Source: Budorcas taxicolor (Eukaryota; Chordata; Mammalia; Artiodactyla; Bovidae). Taken from it: a stretch of 64,000 nucleotides of DNA. The stretch lies in contig NC_068933.1 in assembly GCF_023091745.1 (NCBI RefSeq), forward strand, positions 19,162,001-19,226,000, written 5' to 3'. The notes under the pieces are model-generated. The model did not search any database. It had not been told where the DNA came from and worked only from the letters and a program-made list of their open reading frames with translations. The first letter of the stretch is position 1. The number at the start of each line of letters is the position of its first letter. Made by a program: the position numbers and the translations under genes. Positions 45,413-57,584 of this stretch are shown here, in pieces.

Positions 45413-45769
45413 GTGAAACTTGTACCTTTTCTCACTAATAGAGCTCCCAAGCTCACAGACTCTAAAAGATCCAGTTTGGATTTATTTCCATAGCACGTGC
45501 AACCAGTTTAGAGTGGGTAACTGCGGCAGTAGTTACCAGTCTATGTGTGCGGTTCAGAAGTCAGTATCTATTTTCACAAGTATAGCACGTGCTGATACAA
45601 GCTCACTACTGGTTTTATGACAGTACACACTCCAAGGCACATGCCAACTGAATCACATGCAGACACCGGACAGCGACAGAACACCCAGGCTTCCGTCACA
45701 CAATGAGCGAAGGTAGAGGGGCCCAAAATGCCTTTGAAAAAATAAGTGCCTTAAAAACCAACTCTAGCA

Positions 45770-45890
45770 CGCATGCTCAGTCACTTCAGTTGTGTCTGAC
45801 TCTGCAGCCCCACGGGCTGTGGTTCCCTGGGCTGGTCGGTCCATGAGACTCTCCAGGCAAGAATGCTGGAGTAGATTGCCATTTCCTTCT
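45770..45890 (-). mobile_element. Bov-tA-type SINE fragment (first of a stacked pair)
   Basis: Antisense BovA body 'cagtcacttcagttgtgtct' to 'gattgccatttccttctcc', without head. Bracketed by the repeated target motif at 45758-45769 and 45891-45902. Confidence 0.87.
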
Positions 45891-45902
45891 CCAATTCTAG
45901 CA

Positions 45903-46036
45903 TGCTGCTGCTACTGCTGCTAAGCCGCTTCAGTCATATCCGACTCTGTGAGACCCTAGAGACTGCAGCCCATCAGGCTTCCCATCCCTGGGATTCTCCA
46001 GGCCAAGAATGCTGGAGTGGATTGCCATTTCCTTCT
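45903..46036 (-). mobile_element. BOV-A2 half element (second of a stacked pair)
   Basis: Antisense tail 'tgctgctgctactgctgcta' and one monomer to 'gattgccatttccttctcc'. Bracketed by the target motif at 45891-45902 and 46037-46048. It shares the middle copy with its neighbour. Confidence 0.87.
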
Positions 46037-46048
46037 CCAACTCTAGCA

Positions 46049-46973
46049 TAGATGCTCTTTATTTTCAGTTTGAGGATATTGATTATGACCAAAAAGAAAA
46101 AAAATTTAAATCTATATCGCAGAGAAACTGATCTAAACGTTAAGGAAGCTGCTGTTGATTATCAGGGAGGGGCAATTCCCCATTCTGTTCCCACCTTTTA
46201 GCAATGTCAGAGCACCGTGGCCAAGAGTTTCTTAGCACCACGCCCTAGGAACCATGATTGAGGCTTTTCCAACATCCCCAGTCTCTATGGCATCTGTATT
46301 CTATAAACAGGGTTTAGTCACTCAGTTCTTTGGCTCTTTAATAATATAGTTGGCAAGGTTGCTATTGGCTGCTCACAAACAAATCTGTCTTTTTGAAAAA
46401 CACATCTGTTGACTTAGGATGGTCTTCTCATGTTGGATTTTCATGTTTATCACTTTTTAACAAATAATCACAGCCTGGGCACCCCTTTCAAAAACACATC
46501 TGAGCATCAACATTCACAAGGAATCAATTTTATTAAGTCAGTTGGGAGAACACAAGACCTAATGATGTCAACCAGAACCCCCAGGCCTGGTTAGGAGAGG
46601 TCATTGGACCATCAAATAATCAGGGACACTGGCCGATCACAAATACCAGCCAGAACTACCCAGATGTTATCCTGGCTCATATGACAGCCAGCTACCCATT
46701 ACTGTCCAGTTCTTGGCCAGAATATCTATAAGAATAGACTCTAACTTCCATAAGTCACCATAATGGAGATTTATTTTTTTCAGTTTCAGAAGAATTAAAC
46801 ACTGAATGAGTACTCTAACTCCAGACAATATACACCCTGTAGGATTTTTATTCTATAAAACTGTACATTATAGGAATTTGGTCACCATATAAAAATTACC
46901 AGACTATTAAAATGTGTATTTTATTTACATTTCTACTGTTGTATTTAAGATTTTTAAGAAATAAAAATACTTA
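46049..46973. other. No gene recognised
   Basis: Unique-looking sequence; an old LTR is conceivable between 46150 and 46800 but I see no diagnostic ends. Confidence 0.45.
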
Positions 46974-46985
46974 AAATTGGAGATT

Positions 46986-48127
46986 TATTGCCAACATCCA
47001 TTGGATCATCAAAAAAGCAAGAGATTTCCAGAAAAACATCTATTTCTGCTTTATTGACTATGCCAAAGCCTTTGACTGTGTGGATCACAACAAACTGTGG
47101 AAAATTCTTCAAGAGATGGAAATACCAGATCATCTGACCTGCCTCTTGAGAAATCTGTATGCAGGTCAGGAAGCAACAGTTAGAACTGGACATGGAACAA
47201 CAGACTGGTTCTAAATAGGGAAAGGAGTACAATAAGGCTGTATATTGTCACCCTGCTTATTTAACTTATATGTAGAGTACATCATGAGAAATGCCAGGCT
47301 GGATGAAGCACAGGCTGGAATCAAGATTGCCAGGAGAAATATGAATAACCTCAGATATACAGATGATACCACACTTATGGCAGAAAGCAAAGAAGAACTA
47401 AAGAGACTCTTGATGAAAGTGAAAGAGGAGAGTGAAAAAGCTGGCTTAAAACTCAGCATTCAGAAAATGAAGATTGTAGCATCTGGTCTCATCACTTCAT
47501 GGGAAATAGATGGGGAAACAGTGGAAACAGTGACAGACTTTATTTTTTTGGAGCTCCAAAATTACTGTAGATGGTGACTACAGCCATGAAATTAAAAGAC
47601 TTCTTGGAAGACAATTTATGACCAAACTAGACAGCATATTATAAAGCAGAGACATTACTTGGCCAACAAAGGTCCATCTAGTCAAAGCTATGGTTTTTCC
47701 AGTAGTCATGTATGGATGTGAGAGCTGGACTATAAAGAAATCTGAGCACCGAAGAATTGATACTTTTGAACTGTGGTGTTGGAGAAGACTCTTTAGAGTC
47801 CCTTGGACAACAAGGAGATCCAACCAGTCCATCCCAAAGGAGATCAGTCCTGGGTGTTCATTGGAAGGACTGATGCTGAAGCTGAAACTCCAATATGGCC
47901 ACCTGATGTGAAGAGCTGACTCATTTGCAAAGACCCTGATGCTGGGAAAGATTGAGGGCAGAAGGAGAAGTGGACAACAAAGGATGAGATGGTTGGATGG
48001 CATCACTGACTCAATGGACATGAGCTTGAGTAAATGCTAGGGGTTGGTGATGGACAGGGAGGCCTGGTGTGCTGCAGTCCATGAGGTCGCAAAGAGTAGG
48101 ACATTACTGAGACACTGAACTGAACTG
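46986..48127 (+). mobile_element. BovB LINE, 5'-truncated (1.14 kb)
   Basis: Covers the RT from 'attgccaacatccattgg' to the tail. Exact 12-bp target duplication AAATTGGAGATT at 46974-46985 and 48128-48139. An early stop (TTCTAAATAGG at 47211) and frameshifts near 47565 break the frame. The catalytic box reads YTDD (LRYTDDTTLM) in the open piece 47245-47577. Confidence 0.95.
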
Positions 48128-48190
48128 AAATTGGAGATTCACTTCTAATATGTTTATTTAGATAATCTTTTGTTCTTTTCTGCACAGATT

Positions 48191-48385
48191 GTCACACATC
48201 ACATCATGTAGTTGCTCAGTCAGTCTGACTCTGCCACCCATGGTCTGCCAGGCTCCACTGCCCATGGCATTCTCCAGGCAAGAATTCTGGAGTGGGTTGC
48301 CAGTTCCTTCTCCAGGGGATCTTCCCAACCCTAGGTCTCCCACGTTGCAGGCAGATTCTTTACCACCCGAGCCACCAGAGAAGCC
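48191..48385 (-). mobile_element. Bov-tA SINE
   Basis: Antisense, 'gttgctcagtcagtctgact' to 'gccaccagagaagcc'. Target duplication CTGCACAGATT, about 10-11 bp, at 48180-48190 and 48385-48395. It sits directly against the Tigger element. Confidence 0.9.
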
Positions 48386-48396
48386 TGCACAGATTA

Positions 48397-48871
48397 CAGG
48401 CATATCTATATTTTGCTGTATTTTGCTTTACTGCATTTCACAGATATTGCCCTTTTCTTTTTTTAAGTTAGAATTTGAAGCCTGTGGCAACATTGAGTGG
48501 AGTAAGTCTATTGACGCTATTTTTCCGATAGCCTTTACTCACTTCATGTGTCTGTCAGATTTTGGTAATTCTTGCAATATACTAAGCTTTCTTATTATTA
48601 TTATATTCTTTATAATGCTCTGTGATTAATGATCTTTGATGTTATTGTTGCAAATTTTATGACTCACTGAAGTGTCAGATAGAACTTTTTAGCAATGATG
48701 TGTTTTTAAAATTAAGATATGCACATTGTTTTTTTAGATAATGGTATTGCACACTTAATAGACTACAGTGTAAATCTAACTTTTGTATGAACTGGGAAAC
48801 CAAAAATTTGTGCAACTTGCTTTACTGCAGTAGTCTGGAACGGAGCCCCCACTATCTCCGAGGTATGCCTG
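48397..48871. mobile_element. Tigger-family DNA transposon, internally deleted
   Basis: Both ends resemble the Tigger terminus CAGGCATACCTCGGAGATA: left 'caggcatatctatattttg', right 'tatctccgaggtatgcctg' (inverted). The interior has 'gcaacattgagtggagtaag', 'agataatggtattgcacact' and 'gaactgggaaaccaaaaatt', as in non-autonomous Tigger copies. No transposase frame remains. Confidence 0.75.
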
Positions 48872-49213
48872 CCTGTATTTCAGTATTGTATTGTTTCATA
48901 AAATGAAAGTGAAAACAGGGAAGCAAATGTCATTTAACTTTATGAATAAATTTTATCAAATAAGCTTACAACACCTTAAATTATTAAGAATATGTAGGAG
49001 TGATGACATGAAAATGTTGAATTCATCATTTTGCAGAATATGACAACTGAATGAGGCATTGTGGGTGCACACCCCATGATTACAGCTGCCTAAGACTAAC
49101 CCTGCAAGGAAATGGCATGGTTTCTTCTTCCATGAAAAAGTGTTGCTTATTATCCTCCTCACCTGCATTTTGAACTTCCTGAGTCTTTTTCAGGACTGGT
49201 CCTCTGTCCATAT
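48872..49213. other. No gene recognised
   Basis: Unique sequence between the Tigger and CHR elements. Confidence 0.55.
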
Positions 49214-49225
49214 TGTGATGCCCTT

Positions 49226-49442
49226 TTAAAAAATATTTATTTATCATTTATTTGGCTGCATTGGCTCTGAGTCTCAGCACAGGGGATCTTCTGTTGGGCA
49301 AGCGTTAGGCTTCTCTCAGTTGTAGCAGATAGGCCTCGTGGCCTCTCAGCATGTGGGATCTTACTTCCCTGCCCAGGGGTCAAACCGGCGTCCCCTGCAT
49401 TGGAAGGCACATTCTTAACTACTGGACCACCAGGGAAGTCCC
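49226..49442 (-). mobile_element. CHR-type SINE, longer form
   Basis: Antisense 'tttggctgcattggctctga', 'agcatgtgggatcttacttc', 'actggaccaccagggaagtc'. Exact 12-bp target duplication TGTGATGCCCTT at 49214-49225 and 49443-49454. Confidence 0.92.
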
Positions 49443-49565
49443 TGTGATGCCCTTCTATTTCATTCTGAGAAGCATTAAGATCTGGAGTGGAAGGATGCCT
49501 GACTTCCCCAGGTGAGCGAACACACCCACAACAAAGGTGGTTCCAGGGTTTTATCATCCCCTAAA

Positions 49566-49745
49566 CCAGTGCTTCCCAGCTTCTACCCTCAACTATATGA
49601 GGATAACAATGACCAAGGTACTTGTTAAAAATACTAATTCCCAACTTTTGCCTCTCAAGTGTCTAGTTCAGTAAGCTTCTGGTGGGAACCAGGGAGCTCT
49701 CATTTTGATAAGCGGCCAGTATACTGTTATTATCAGGGCAGTTTA
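49566..49745 (+). repeat. hAT-Charlie MITE (MER20-like)
   Basis: 'accagtgcttcccagcttct', 'ggtacttgttaaaaatacta', 'agttcagtaagcttctggtg', 'gctctcattttgataagcgg' follow the order of the common 'acttgttagaaatgcaaattc ... tactgaatcagaa' element. Strongly diverged. Confidence 0.5.
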
Positions 49746-50446
49746 GGAAATGTGGAGTTAAAGTAGGTTTTTTTGCACATTGCAGTTCAGGGACCCTCTT
49801 TTAAGAATCAGGACCACTGAAGGAGGCTGTGTAGATTGCATTCCTCCAGCCGTGCTGGCTAGGAGGAGGTCTCCGGCAGGAGTGCGTGGACAGGAAGAAA
49901 TTTCACTCACTAAGAATGGTCTTTAATGTGGTTTCACTGACTTCATATAGCAAGAGTCATATATAACACAGTAGCAGATCGAAACTTATCTTTAACATTT
50001 TAAAATTGCTTCCCAAGTGGTAAAATCACCTTGATTTTGGGGAAACTGTTGACTGGAGATGGCATAGCTGCAATCAATTCTTTATAAAGCCTATTATCTT
50101 GTCACAAAGATTAAATCCAGCTATGATTTGTTGTTCATCTATGGTCATTAGAAAATGACCATTTCTGAAGGTGAAAGGATATTCATTTTATTTATTAAAT
50201 GTTGTTTAATAAATTCACTTTATTCAATTATACACAATGAAGTTTTAGTCTTCTGAAGCAATTCTTTTCCCCCTAGGATTTGCCCCCAGAAAACTGGGTT
50301 ATGGATAGATGACTGCGGATTTTTCATGTGTCTTGAATGGACTTAGGTCATCACTGCAAACTCTCCTTACTAATGTCAAACGTCTTATGACATAAGTGTC
50401 CCAAGAATCGTGTTAATGATGCGCTTTCAGTTTCTTTGGGCCTGGC
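49746..50446. other. No gene recognised
   Basis: Unique non-coding sequence. Confidence 0.55.
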
Positions 50447-50656
50447 TGTTGTTGTTGATATTTAGTAGCTAAGTGTCTCTTTGTGACCCCATGGACTGTA
50501 GCCCACCAGGCTCCTCTGTCCCTGAGATTTCCTAGGCAAGAATACTGGAGTGGGTTGCCATTTCCTTCTCCAGGGGATCTTCCTGACCCAGGGATCAAAC
50601 CTAGGTCTCCTACATTGGCAGGTAGATTCTTCACCACTGAGTCACCAGGGAAGCTG
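50447..50656 (-). mobile_element. Bov-tA SINE
   Basis: Antisense, 'gtgtctctttgtgaccccat' through 'cagggatcaaacctaggtct' to 'gagtcaccagggaagctgg'. Complete, moderately diverged. Confidence 0.9.
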
Positions 50657-52679
50657 GACCTTGGGCATGGAAGTCAATAAAGTGGGTCTCCTCTTGAAAC
50701 AAAAACACCTGATGATAGGCAAGTTTCCACATGTGGTGAAAAGGCTGACTCAAGCAACAGGAATGACACACCAGGTGGGGGATGACTTCTCAAAGGGAGA
50801 AGCTTAAGCTACACCCAGACAAGGTGCGTCACTGTCACCAAAGGAAGGGAATAGACACAGGCCAACTGCCAGATGACGTTCTGTCTCCAGGCACCGTTTA
50901 CCTGTCTACCTGCTTCCTTGTATTTAAAGTGACCCAGAGAACACTTCTGGTTAAAAAAGACTCTCTCTTTTATTTGCAAAACCAAACATCTACATACCTC
51001 TATCTCTGTATCCTTCTCTTCTCAGATAACTTGGCCAATATTTAATTGCCATTGCACACTGTGGTAGCCTGTGTGGAGGGAGGGCGGGCAGTAGACCAGG
51101 GAGCTGATGCAGATAATACAGAGCCTGGCCCCTGGTTTTCACTCACTCAGCCCTTGTGTTCTATACTGGAGAGAAAGCAAATCAGCGCTCTAATAATAAA
51201 AGCAAATCCCCAAAGTGCGGAATTCATAACAACATAATATTGCAAAAAACTAGGATTTACGTTTCGAAAGTGTTCAAAAGTGATCTGGCGCCTTTTTTTG
51301 TTGGTTTAAAGAGTTGGCCAGGAGAACTGATGGAAGGGTTTTTGTTAACAGGTTTGCTGAGCTAACGACCTCCCTTAAAGACATATCATCTCAGACCTTA
51401 GTGGGTGGGGGTGGGGAGGAGTGAAATCACGCGAGCCCATGCTTAGTGTCAGGGTTCAGATAAGAATTCAAAGTTTATAATAAGTCCATAAACATCTGGA
51501 ATCTCCCAAATCGGCCTGGCTGGGTGGCAAGAAAGGCTCTCACGAGACTTTTTGGAGTTATTTCCTGCTCTCGGCAGGACATCCATGTATAAATATCTTT
51601 CCCCGGTATGTCTCCACTTTTATTTCCAGGTGGAATGGGATGTGGAGGTATGATCAGAGTGCAAAATGAGAAAACACACTTCATGTGTTTTAGTATTAGA
51701 CGACTATTTCCATAACTTCACTCATAGGCCTTCAGTAGTCAATGAGATCTATCTGGTGATTTGCTTAAAATGTAATTTTCATAGAGCTCTCTACTTATGT
51801 ACAGATTTGTATGTATATATTTATGTATGAACACACAGCAAATATATAGACAAATATAAACACCCACATGTATATATATATATATATATATACACACACA
51901 TAAATACACATTTACTTATTTACTTTTTTATGTAAAATAAGAAACAGTGTGAAGCACTGTGTTCAGAGATAAAGACGCAAAAGTGCTACAGTCTTTTTGT
52001 GTATCAGGAGAAAAACATGTGGTAGTACAATATATGAGGAGGTATGATTTTACCTTTAGTAAAACTCTCTCTAGGAAATTCTAAGGCAGATTTTAAAGAC
52101 TTCTTTCCCAGTGTGTCCAAAACACCAATATATCAACTGGCTTAATGGAGTAAAACATAGATTAAAAATAGCATTTTAAATCTCAATATTTCTCCGCAGT
52201 AAGGAGCACATGGTTAGAACCATAACAAACTGCAAATACTAACATTTTTGGTTTACAGGGAAAGTTGGAAACTTACACCAGAAGTTTCAAAGCCTGACTT
52301 CTGAATGCTGAGCCTTTGCCAATATACAACATTTATTTTTGGCTCCATGTGTGCTTACAGAGTTTGCTTATACCAAGTTTTATGTAGTCTTTGATTTTCA
52401 TCCAAAAGATTTATTCAACACCCCTAATGAGCTCCCTTTGCAGACAGGTTAGTGGCCTCTTGATAGGGGCTGAAATGTTTGCACCAGTCTAGCTCATTTT
52501 AAATAAACATATAAAACCAGGGATGGCAATGGAGAGAATACACAGGAACCCAGGGTTGGGGCCTCATGTCACAGCAGGAATGATTCATCAGTAAGGCAGT
52601 CAGAGTTCCCAGGGTAAATAATTTCCATTTCACCACTGGACTGGAAGATAAGGTTAGAGATAACTTTTAAAAAATTAAG
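50657..52679. other. No gene recognised
   Basis: About 2 kb of unique sequence with a microsatellite at 51868-51903. Frames at 50782-51365 and 51475-51684 lack any known family. Confidence 0.5.
51868..51903. repeat. (TA)n-(CA)n microsatellite
   Basis: An uninterrupted run of TA dinucleotides followed by a few CA units; likely polymorphic. Confidence 0.85.
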
Positions 52680-52985
52680 TTTTAGACTTACAGACTTAGA
52701 GAACAAACTTACCGTTGCCAGGGAGGAAGCATGGGAGGAAAGGATAGCTAGGAGTTTGGGATGGATGTGTACACACTGCTTCACTTAAAATGGATAACCA
52801 ACAAGGACCTACTGTGCAGTACAGAGAACTCTGCTCAACATTATGTGACAGGCTGGATGGGAGAGGAGTTTGGGGGAGAATGGATACATGGATATGTATG
52901 GCTGAGTCCCTTTGCTGTCCATCCAAAATTATCACAATGTTGTTAATTGGCTACAATCCAATGTAAAATAAAATTTATAATTAAA
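52680..52985 (+). mobile_element. L1 LINE 3' end
   Basis: 'cagacttagagaacaaactt', 'ccgttgccagggaggaagca', 'acaaggacctactgtgcagt', 'gctacaatccaatgtaaaat' follow the artiodactyl L1 3' UTR. 5'-truncated. Confidence 0.82.
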
Positions 52986-53489
52986 ATTTCCTACATCTTT
53001 CATTTGGTAACATCTTAGAAATATATATGTATTAAACTCTATTTTTCCTAGTCCCTAAAATACTTGGGGTAGGAAAGAACTTACAAGTGAAGGAAAACTC
53101 CCCATGAGGATAAGAGATTAAAAAATTTGATTATGAAGCCTAATCATATCTAGTTAATGGAGGACAAAGAACTTTCTTACTAAAAGGCAAAAATAACCAA
53201 ACTCTAATTTTATTTTAAATCTACTGAGTCCAGTGATTGAGTTTTTCTAGGGATAAGTCTAAAGACCCTATACTTCTTGAATTTAATAAACAGTTAGTGA
53301 ATAGTAGGTTGTGGTTAATAATTTATTCAACAAATATGTCAAAGAAGTTCAAAAACAAGCAATCATGCTAATTTAGTTTATTATCCAAAAGGTGTGGGGC
53401 TTATTATTCAAAGTAATGATTTCAGCTTAGATATGAATCAGACCTCAGAATGTGTAACCCATCTATTAGACATGAGGGAAGTTGTACAC
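52986..53489. other. No gene recognised
   Basis: Unique AT-rich sequence. Confidence 0.55.
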
Positions 53490-53880
53490 AAGTTCTGGCC
53501 CATCATTCAGTCATCAGCTATTAGTAATCTTATTTCTGTGGCAAGTACCATGCTAGGGAATGGGTATGTAGAAATGGAAAGCTGAAACTAAGTCACTCAT
53601 GGTCCAGTGAGTGTCAGAATATGTAAAAGGTTATTGTGATATACCATGACAAGGGCCGTGTCTCCATAAGTGCCAGGCACTCTAAGGAAACGTGGGAGTC
53701 ACAAGACAGCAATCACCTCAGAGAACTGGGAAAGGCCCCGAGGATGAGGTGACCTTTGAGTTGGGTCTTGGAGGATGAGCAGGTGTGTTTCTGATTAAGA
53801 AAGAGCTGGTTGTTCTAGGCAAGGGAACTGCCTGTGCCAAGACGTGGAGTCTTAAAACCAGCAGATCTTTTAAGAAAGCT
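53490..53880 (+). repeat. Ancient L2-like repeat
   Basis: 'ggcaagtaccatgctaggga', 'gatgaggtgacctttgagtt', 'gggtcttggaggatgagcag', 'ggcaagggaactgcctgtgc' match, in order, a common ancient mammalian repeat. Family assignment tentative. Confidence 0.4.
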
Positions 53881-55108
53881 GAATGTTACTGAAGTATGTT
53901 GAATTTGTACATGAATACAAGGGCAGAAGATAGGATACACGGGAAAATTCTCTCATGGTTTTCCTGTATCATCCTCATCTGTTCATTCAGTTTATAAAAT
54001 AAGACTAAATGATCTCTGAGGTTCAACATTTTATGAGCCTGTGAAAGGGAAAAGAATCCGATCTGAGTTGGAAAAAAGAGCTTGAGGGTGAATAAGGGTG
54101 TGGGATTGTTTCCATGAAAGTGAGGATTTGCAGCTGTCTCACACTAACTACATGGATTAAAAAAGAAAAAGAAAAAAAAAGAGACATTTTTCTGTTCTTA
54201 GTACATATTGACATATGCCTCCAGCACTGTTTGGAAAGGAAAGAAGATGACAATTTTCCTTCCCAATTACAGATACTTTTTTTTTTTTAAGTTTTCGTTT
54301 TTCTTTTATTAGACTCCCTCTGCAAATGGAAAGGTTTTGTCCTGGTCTCATTCTTAGGCAGAAAAGTATGTGTTTTACAACTAGGCAATCGACTTCTAAG
54401 AACCAGTTTTCTGTCATGTCCAGACAGGCACATAAACAGGGAACCAGGGCCCAAGTTCTGGGCAGCACTGCTCTGGATCAAGGTTCCTTGTGGACTTCAG
54501 AAACTAAAACTGGACCTCAGGTTACTGGGATGAAAGAAAAAACCTGGAAACCTGATAGGCTGTTGAGAAATGAAAGATACAGAGAAAACTATTTCCCATG
54601 CGGTACATAATCTCAATGAAAAACATAGAAGTTGAAAAAATAAATTAGCTTGTCAAAGCCAACGATATGGAATTTTTCTCACACATCTCGTTGAAAATTA
54701 CCATGAGCACTTATATTCACGAGGAGAGAAATGAGTCTGTTGTTTATTTAAATAATTGAAATTTAATGCAAAACCACAGGGACTTGGTTTAAACTGAAGC
54801 AGTAGGAAAAGATGATTACTTTTCCAAATGATAGTCCCTGAGAATATAGTTTTACAAGTAATGGAAATCAGAAAAAAACAATTTTATTCTGATCTTTTAA
54901 AACTTGAAGTGTATCTATTTTTTAAAATTTTAGTATCCTAAGTCCTGAAGAATACCTGAGATGTTTCGCTTCTCTGAGATTCATCATTAAAGACTACTGA
55001 TGACGTAAGCAATTTCATCCTAATTTTCCCTGTACTCTCAGATAGGAAACGGCTGCATTTCCCTGTTCTCATGCCTTTCAGAGTATGCTTCATTCACACT
55101 TTCATCCA
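53881..55108. other. No gene recognised
   Basis: Unique sequence; A-rich 54160-54182 and T-run 54282-54290. Overlapping frames at 54157-54610 are unsupported. Confidence 0.5.
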
Positions 55109-55117
55109 CCAAAGCTT

Positions 55118-55258
55118 CAGTTCAGTTCAGGTGTTCAGTCGTGTCTAACTCTTTGTGACCCCATGGACAACAGCACGCCAGGCCTCCCTATCCATCACCA
55201 ACTCCTGGAGCTTGCACAAACTCATGTCCATTTCATCCTCTGTCATCCCCTTCTCAAC
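55118..55258 (-). mobile_element. BovB 3' end with internal deletion
   Basis: Antisense tail 'cagttcagttcaggtgttca' to 'cctctgtcatccccttctc', missing the usual 'gatgccatccagccatc' stretch. CCAAAGCTT at 55109-55117 and 55259-55267 is the target duplication. Confidence 0.88.
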
Positions 55259-55279
55259 CCAAAGCTTAGCCACCTTTAA

Positions 55280-55444
55280 AAACTTTTACAATTTTAATTA
55301 TTTTTGGCTGTGCTGGGTCTTCATTGCTGTGCATAGGCTTTAGTAGGTGCCCCTTGGCATGTGAGCTCTTCCTGGATCAGGAAACGAACCCATGTCCCCT
55401 GCATTGGCAGGAGGATTCTTAACCCCTGGACCACTGGAGAAGCC
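55280..55444 (-). mobile_element. CHR-type SINE
   Basis: Antisense 'tttggctgtgctgggtcttc', 'atgtgagctcttcctggatc', 'gcattggcaggaggattctt', 'ggaccactggagaagcc'. Confidence 0.85.
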
Positions 55445-56582
55445 TGCTTAGGCGTCTTTTAAGATCAAATTCAAACCATCTCCCCTGTAAAATGTCCGTT
55501 TGATCATCTCTGCTTGAATAGTTGTTTTCTGCTCAGAAATTCTTCATTGCCTATTACCCATCACTTAACTGGCAATTAACCCTGTGCTTGCTTCTTTATG
55601 ATCCTGAATCTTGTGTTGTCAACTCTCAGCACGAGCAGGTGTTTGTGTCTAACTTCCTCAACAGGGTTCAGTGCTCCTTGAGGACAGGGACCTTTTCTTT
55701 TGGCACCTTTATAGAATTGAGTTCAGCAAATATTTGGTAATTTGAATAATTGGTTAATTCACCAAATATTTACCAGGCAGCCACCAAGTGAAATGAACTG
55801 ACATGGACCCATGTCTTTTTCCAGCTTTGTCATGAAGGCTGACAGTAAATCCACAGTCAGTAAAATGTAAAGATCTTAACCCTTATATGAGAGTTGCTTA
55901 TTTCTACAAATGAAGAACTCTGGTTCTGACTTCATTTTTGTTGGTGATTCCCTCAGGCCTCACATGGACCCTCCAGGTCCACATTATGCTTATTTCCCAG
56001 CAGTCCTGCCAACATGAGCTGTCTTTTCTCTACAGTCCCTACAAAAATCTCATTTCACTTGGTTGGCTCTGATCGGATGATGAGAAAGTTTCTACTCCTC
56101 CCTGTGTTTAAGTGATGGGACAGAATGAAAGAGGTGGATAGGTTTGGGAGGTATTGATAAAAACAAAAACAAAAACAAAAACTATTGTTCTGTTGACAGA
56201 AAAACAAACCATTGCTCTGTTACCAGGACAAATGTAAATTAATATGAGTAACAAAATAACATATATCTGCCATAACTTTCTTGCTCACTATGCAAAAATT
56301 TAAACTATTCTCTAATGTAATGAAATTAATGGATTTTCCTTTAAAAAGAAAAGAAACAACTATGTGTCTTTTCTAAAATTTTCTCTTAGTATTCACAAAA
56401 CCCCAAAACACAACAGGAATAAGAACAAATGTACCAGTTTTGAGATGCTCTCAAATATGGAACACAAAAATATTGTTGTTTTTTCTTTGTAGCAATTTAA
56501 CTTGTTTCTTAAAATTCACTCAGGGCAACACTACCATCGATTAAAAGGCAGACTGTTTCAGGATAAGTGAAAAAAATTCAAT
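55445..56582. other. Unique sequence with a possible L2 3' end
   Basis: 55672-55742 ('ccttgaggacagggaccttt', 'ttcagcaaatatttggtaa') resembles an L2 3' terminus. An (AAAAAC)n run lies at 56158-56183. No gene recognised. Confidence 0.45.
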
Positions 56583-56760
56583 ACCGTAGCCGTTAGCTAC
56601 AAGTCACTATTCATATACAAACTACAATTAAATACAGTTAAAAATTCAATAGCATTCACACTCATCACATTGCAAGTATTCAGTGGCCTCATGTGGCTAA
56701 CAGGTTGGACAGTGCAGATGAAGACTATTTCCATGTTGGCAGGACAGTCTGTGTGCAACA
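56583..56760. repeat. MER5A-type hAT MITE
   Basis: 'taccgtagccgttagctac', 'tacagttaaaaattcaatag', 'agtggcctcatgtggctaac', 'ggttggacagtgcagatga' match the 'gtggctagtggctaccgtattggacagcgcag' type Charlie MITE. Confidence 0.7.
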
Positions 56761-57068
56761 ATGATTTAAACTATGATACTTACATCCAGAGTTTTATCAC
56801 AGGTTTAGGACAACTAAATCACAGATTTAGGACAACTTAAACAGGTAAAAGTGAATTCTGAACCAGTTACAAAGAAAGACTTGAGAATTTTTACTTTTAT
56901 CTGCTTAGGATCTAGATGACTCCCAGTTTTCTGAGGTTGGCTGGATGCCCTTCAGTGGCTATTGTTAATTGTCCCATCCTGGTGCAACAGCTAAGTCCTT
57001 TGTGGCTGGACCCTAGAATCTCCAGTGAGCAGTCAGTATTCATTCATCTCTATCTCCTACTGGAATAG
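56761..57068. other. No gene recognised
   Basis: Unique non-coding sequence. Confidence 0.55.
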
Positions 57069-57195
57069 AAAGTGAAAGTGAAGTCGCTCAGTAGTGTCCA
57101 ACTCTTTGTGATCCCATGGACTGTACTCTACCAGGCTTCTCTGTCCAAAGGTTTTCCAGGCAAGATTACTGAAGTAGGTTGCCATTTCCTTCCAT
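57069..57195 (-). mobile_element. BovA monomer SINE
   Basis: Antisense 'gtgaagtcgctcagtagtgt' to 'gttgccatttccttccattc'; one monomer without a tRNA head. Confidence 0.85.
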
Positions 57196-57283
57196 TCCCT
57201 CAACTCATCTTTATCACTGATTTGCTTTGCTGAAGCCGCCATTTTGCACATATGTAGTTGGAGCCAAAGTTATTTGCTCCTGG

Positions 57284-57508
57284 GGCTTCCCAGGTGGTGC
57301 TAGTAGTGAAAAACCCACCTGCCAATGCAAGAGACAAAAGGGATGTGGGTTTGATCCCTGGGTTGGGAAGATCCCCTGGAGGAGGGCATGGCAACCTGCG
57401 CCAGTATTCTTGCTTGGAGAATCCCATGGACAGGGGACCCTGGCGGGCTACAGTCCATGGGGTTGCAAAGAGTAGGACACGACTGTAGTGACTTAGCAGG
57501 CATGCACT
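57284..57508 (+). mobile_element. Bov-tA SINE
   Basis: 'ggcttcccaggtggtgctag' head, 'gggtttgatccctgggttgg' box B region, 'ctacagtccatggggttgca', tail 'gacttagcaggcatgcact'. Complete. Confidence 0.92.
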
Positions 57509-57584
57509 GCTGCTGGGACCACAGGTACACGGTGGCTCTTCCCACTGCCACCATGGGCAGCACAGCTTTCCCACTGATTCTTTT

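Noticed and set aside
45758..46048. Three spaced 12-bp repeats as a CRISPR-like array
   Set aside because: The spacers are SINE bodies and the repeats are target-site duplications; this is mammalian nuclear DNA.
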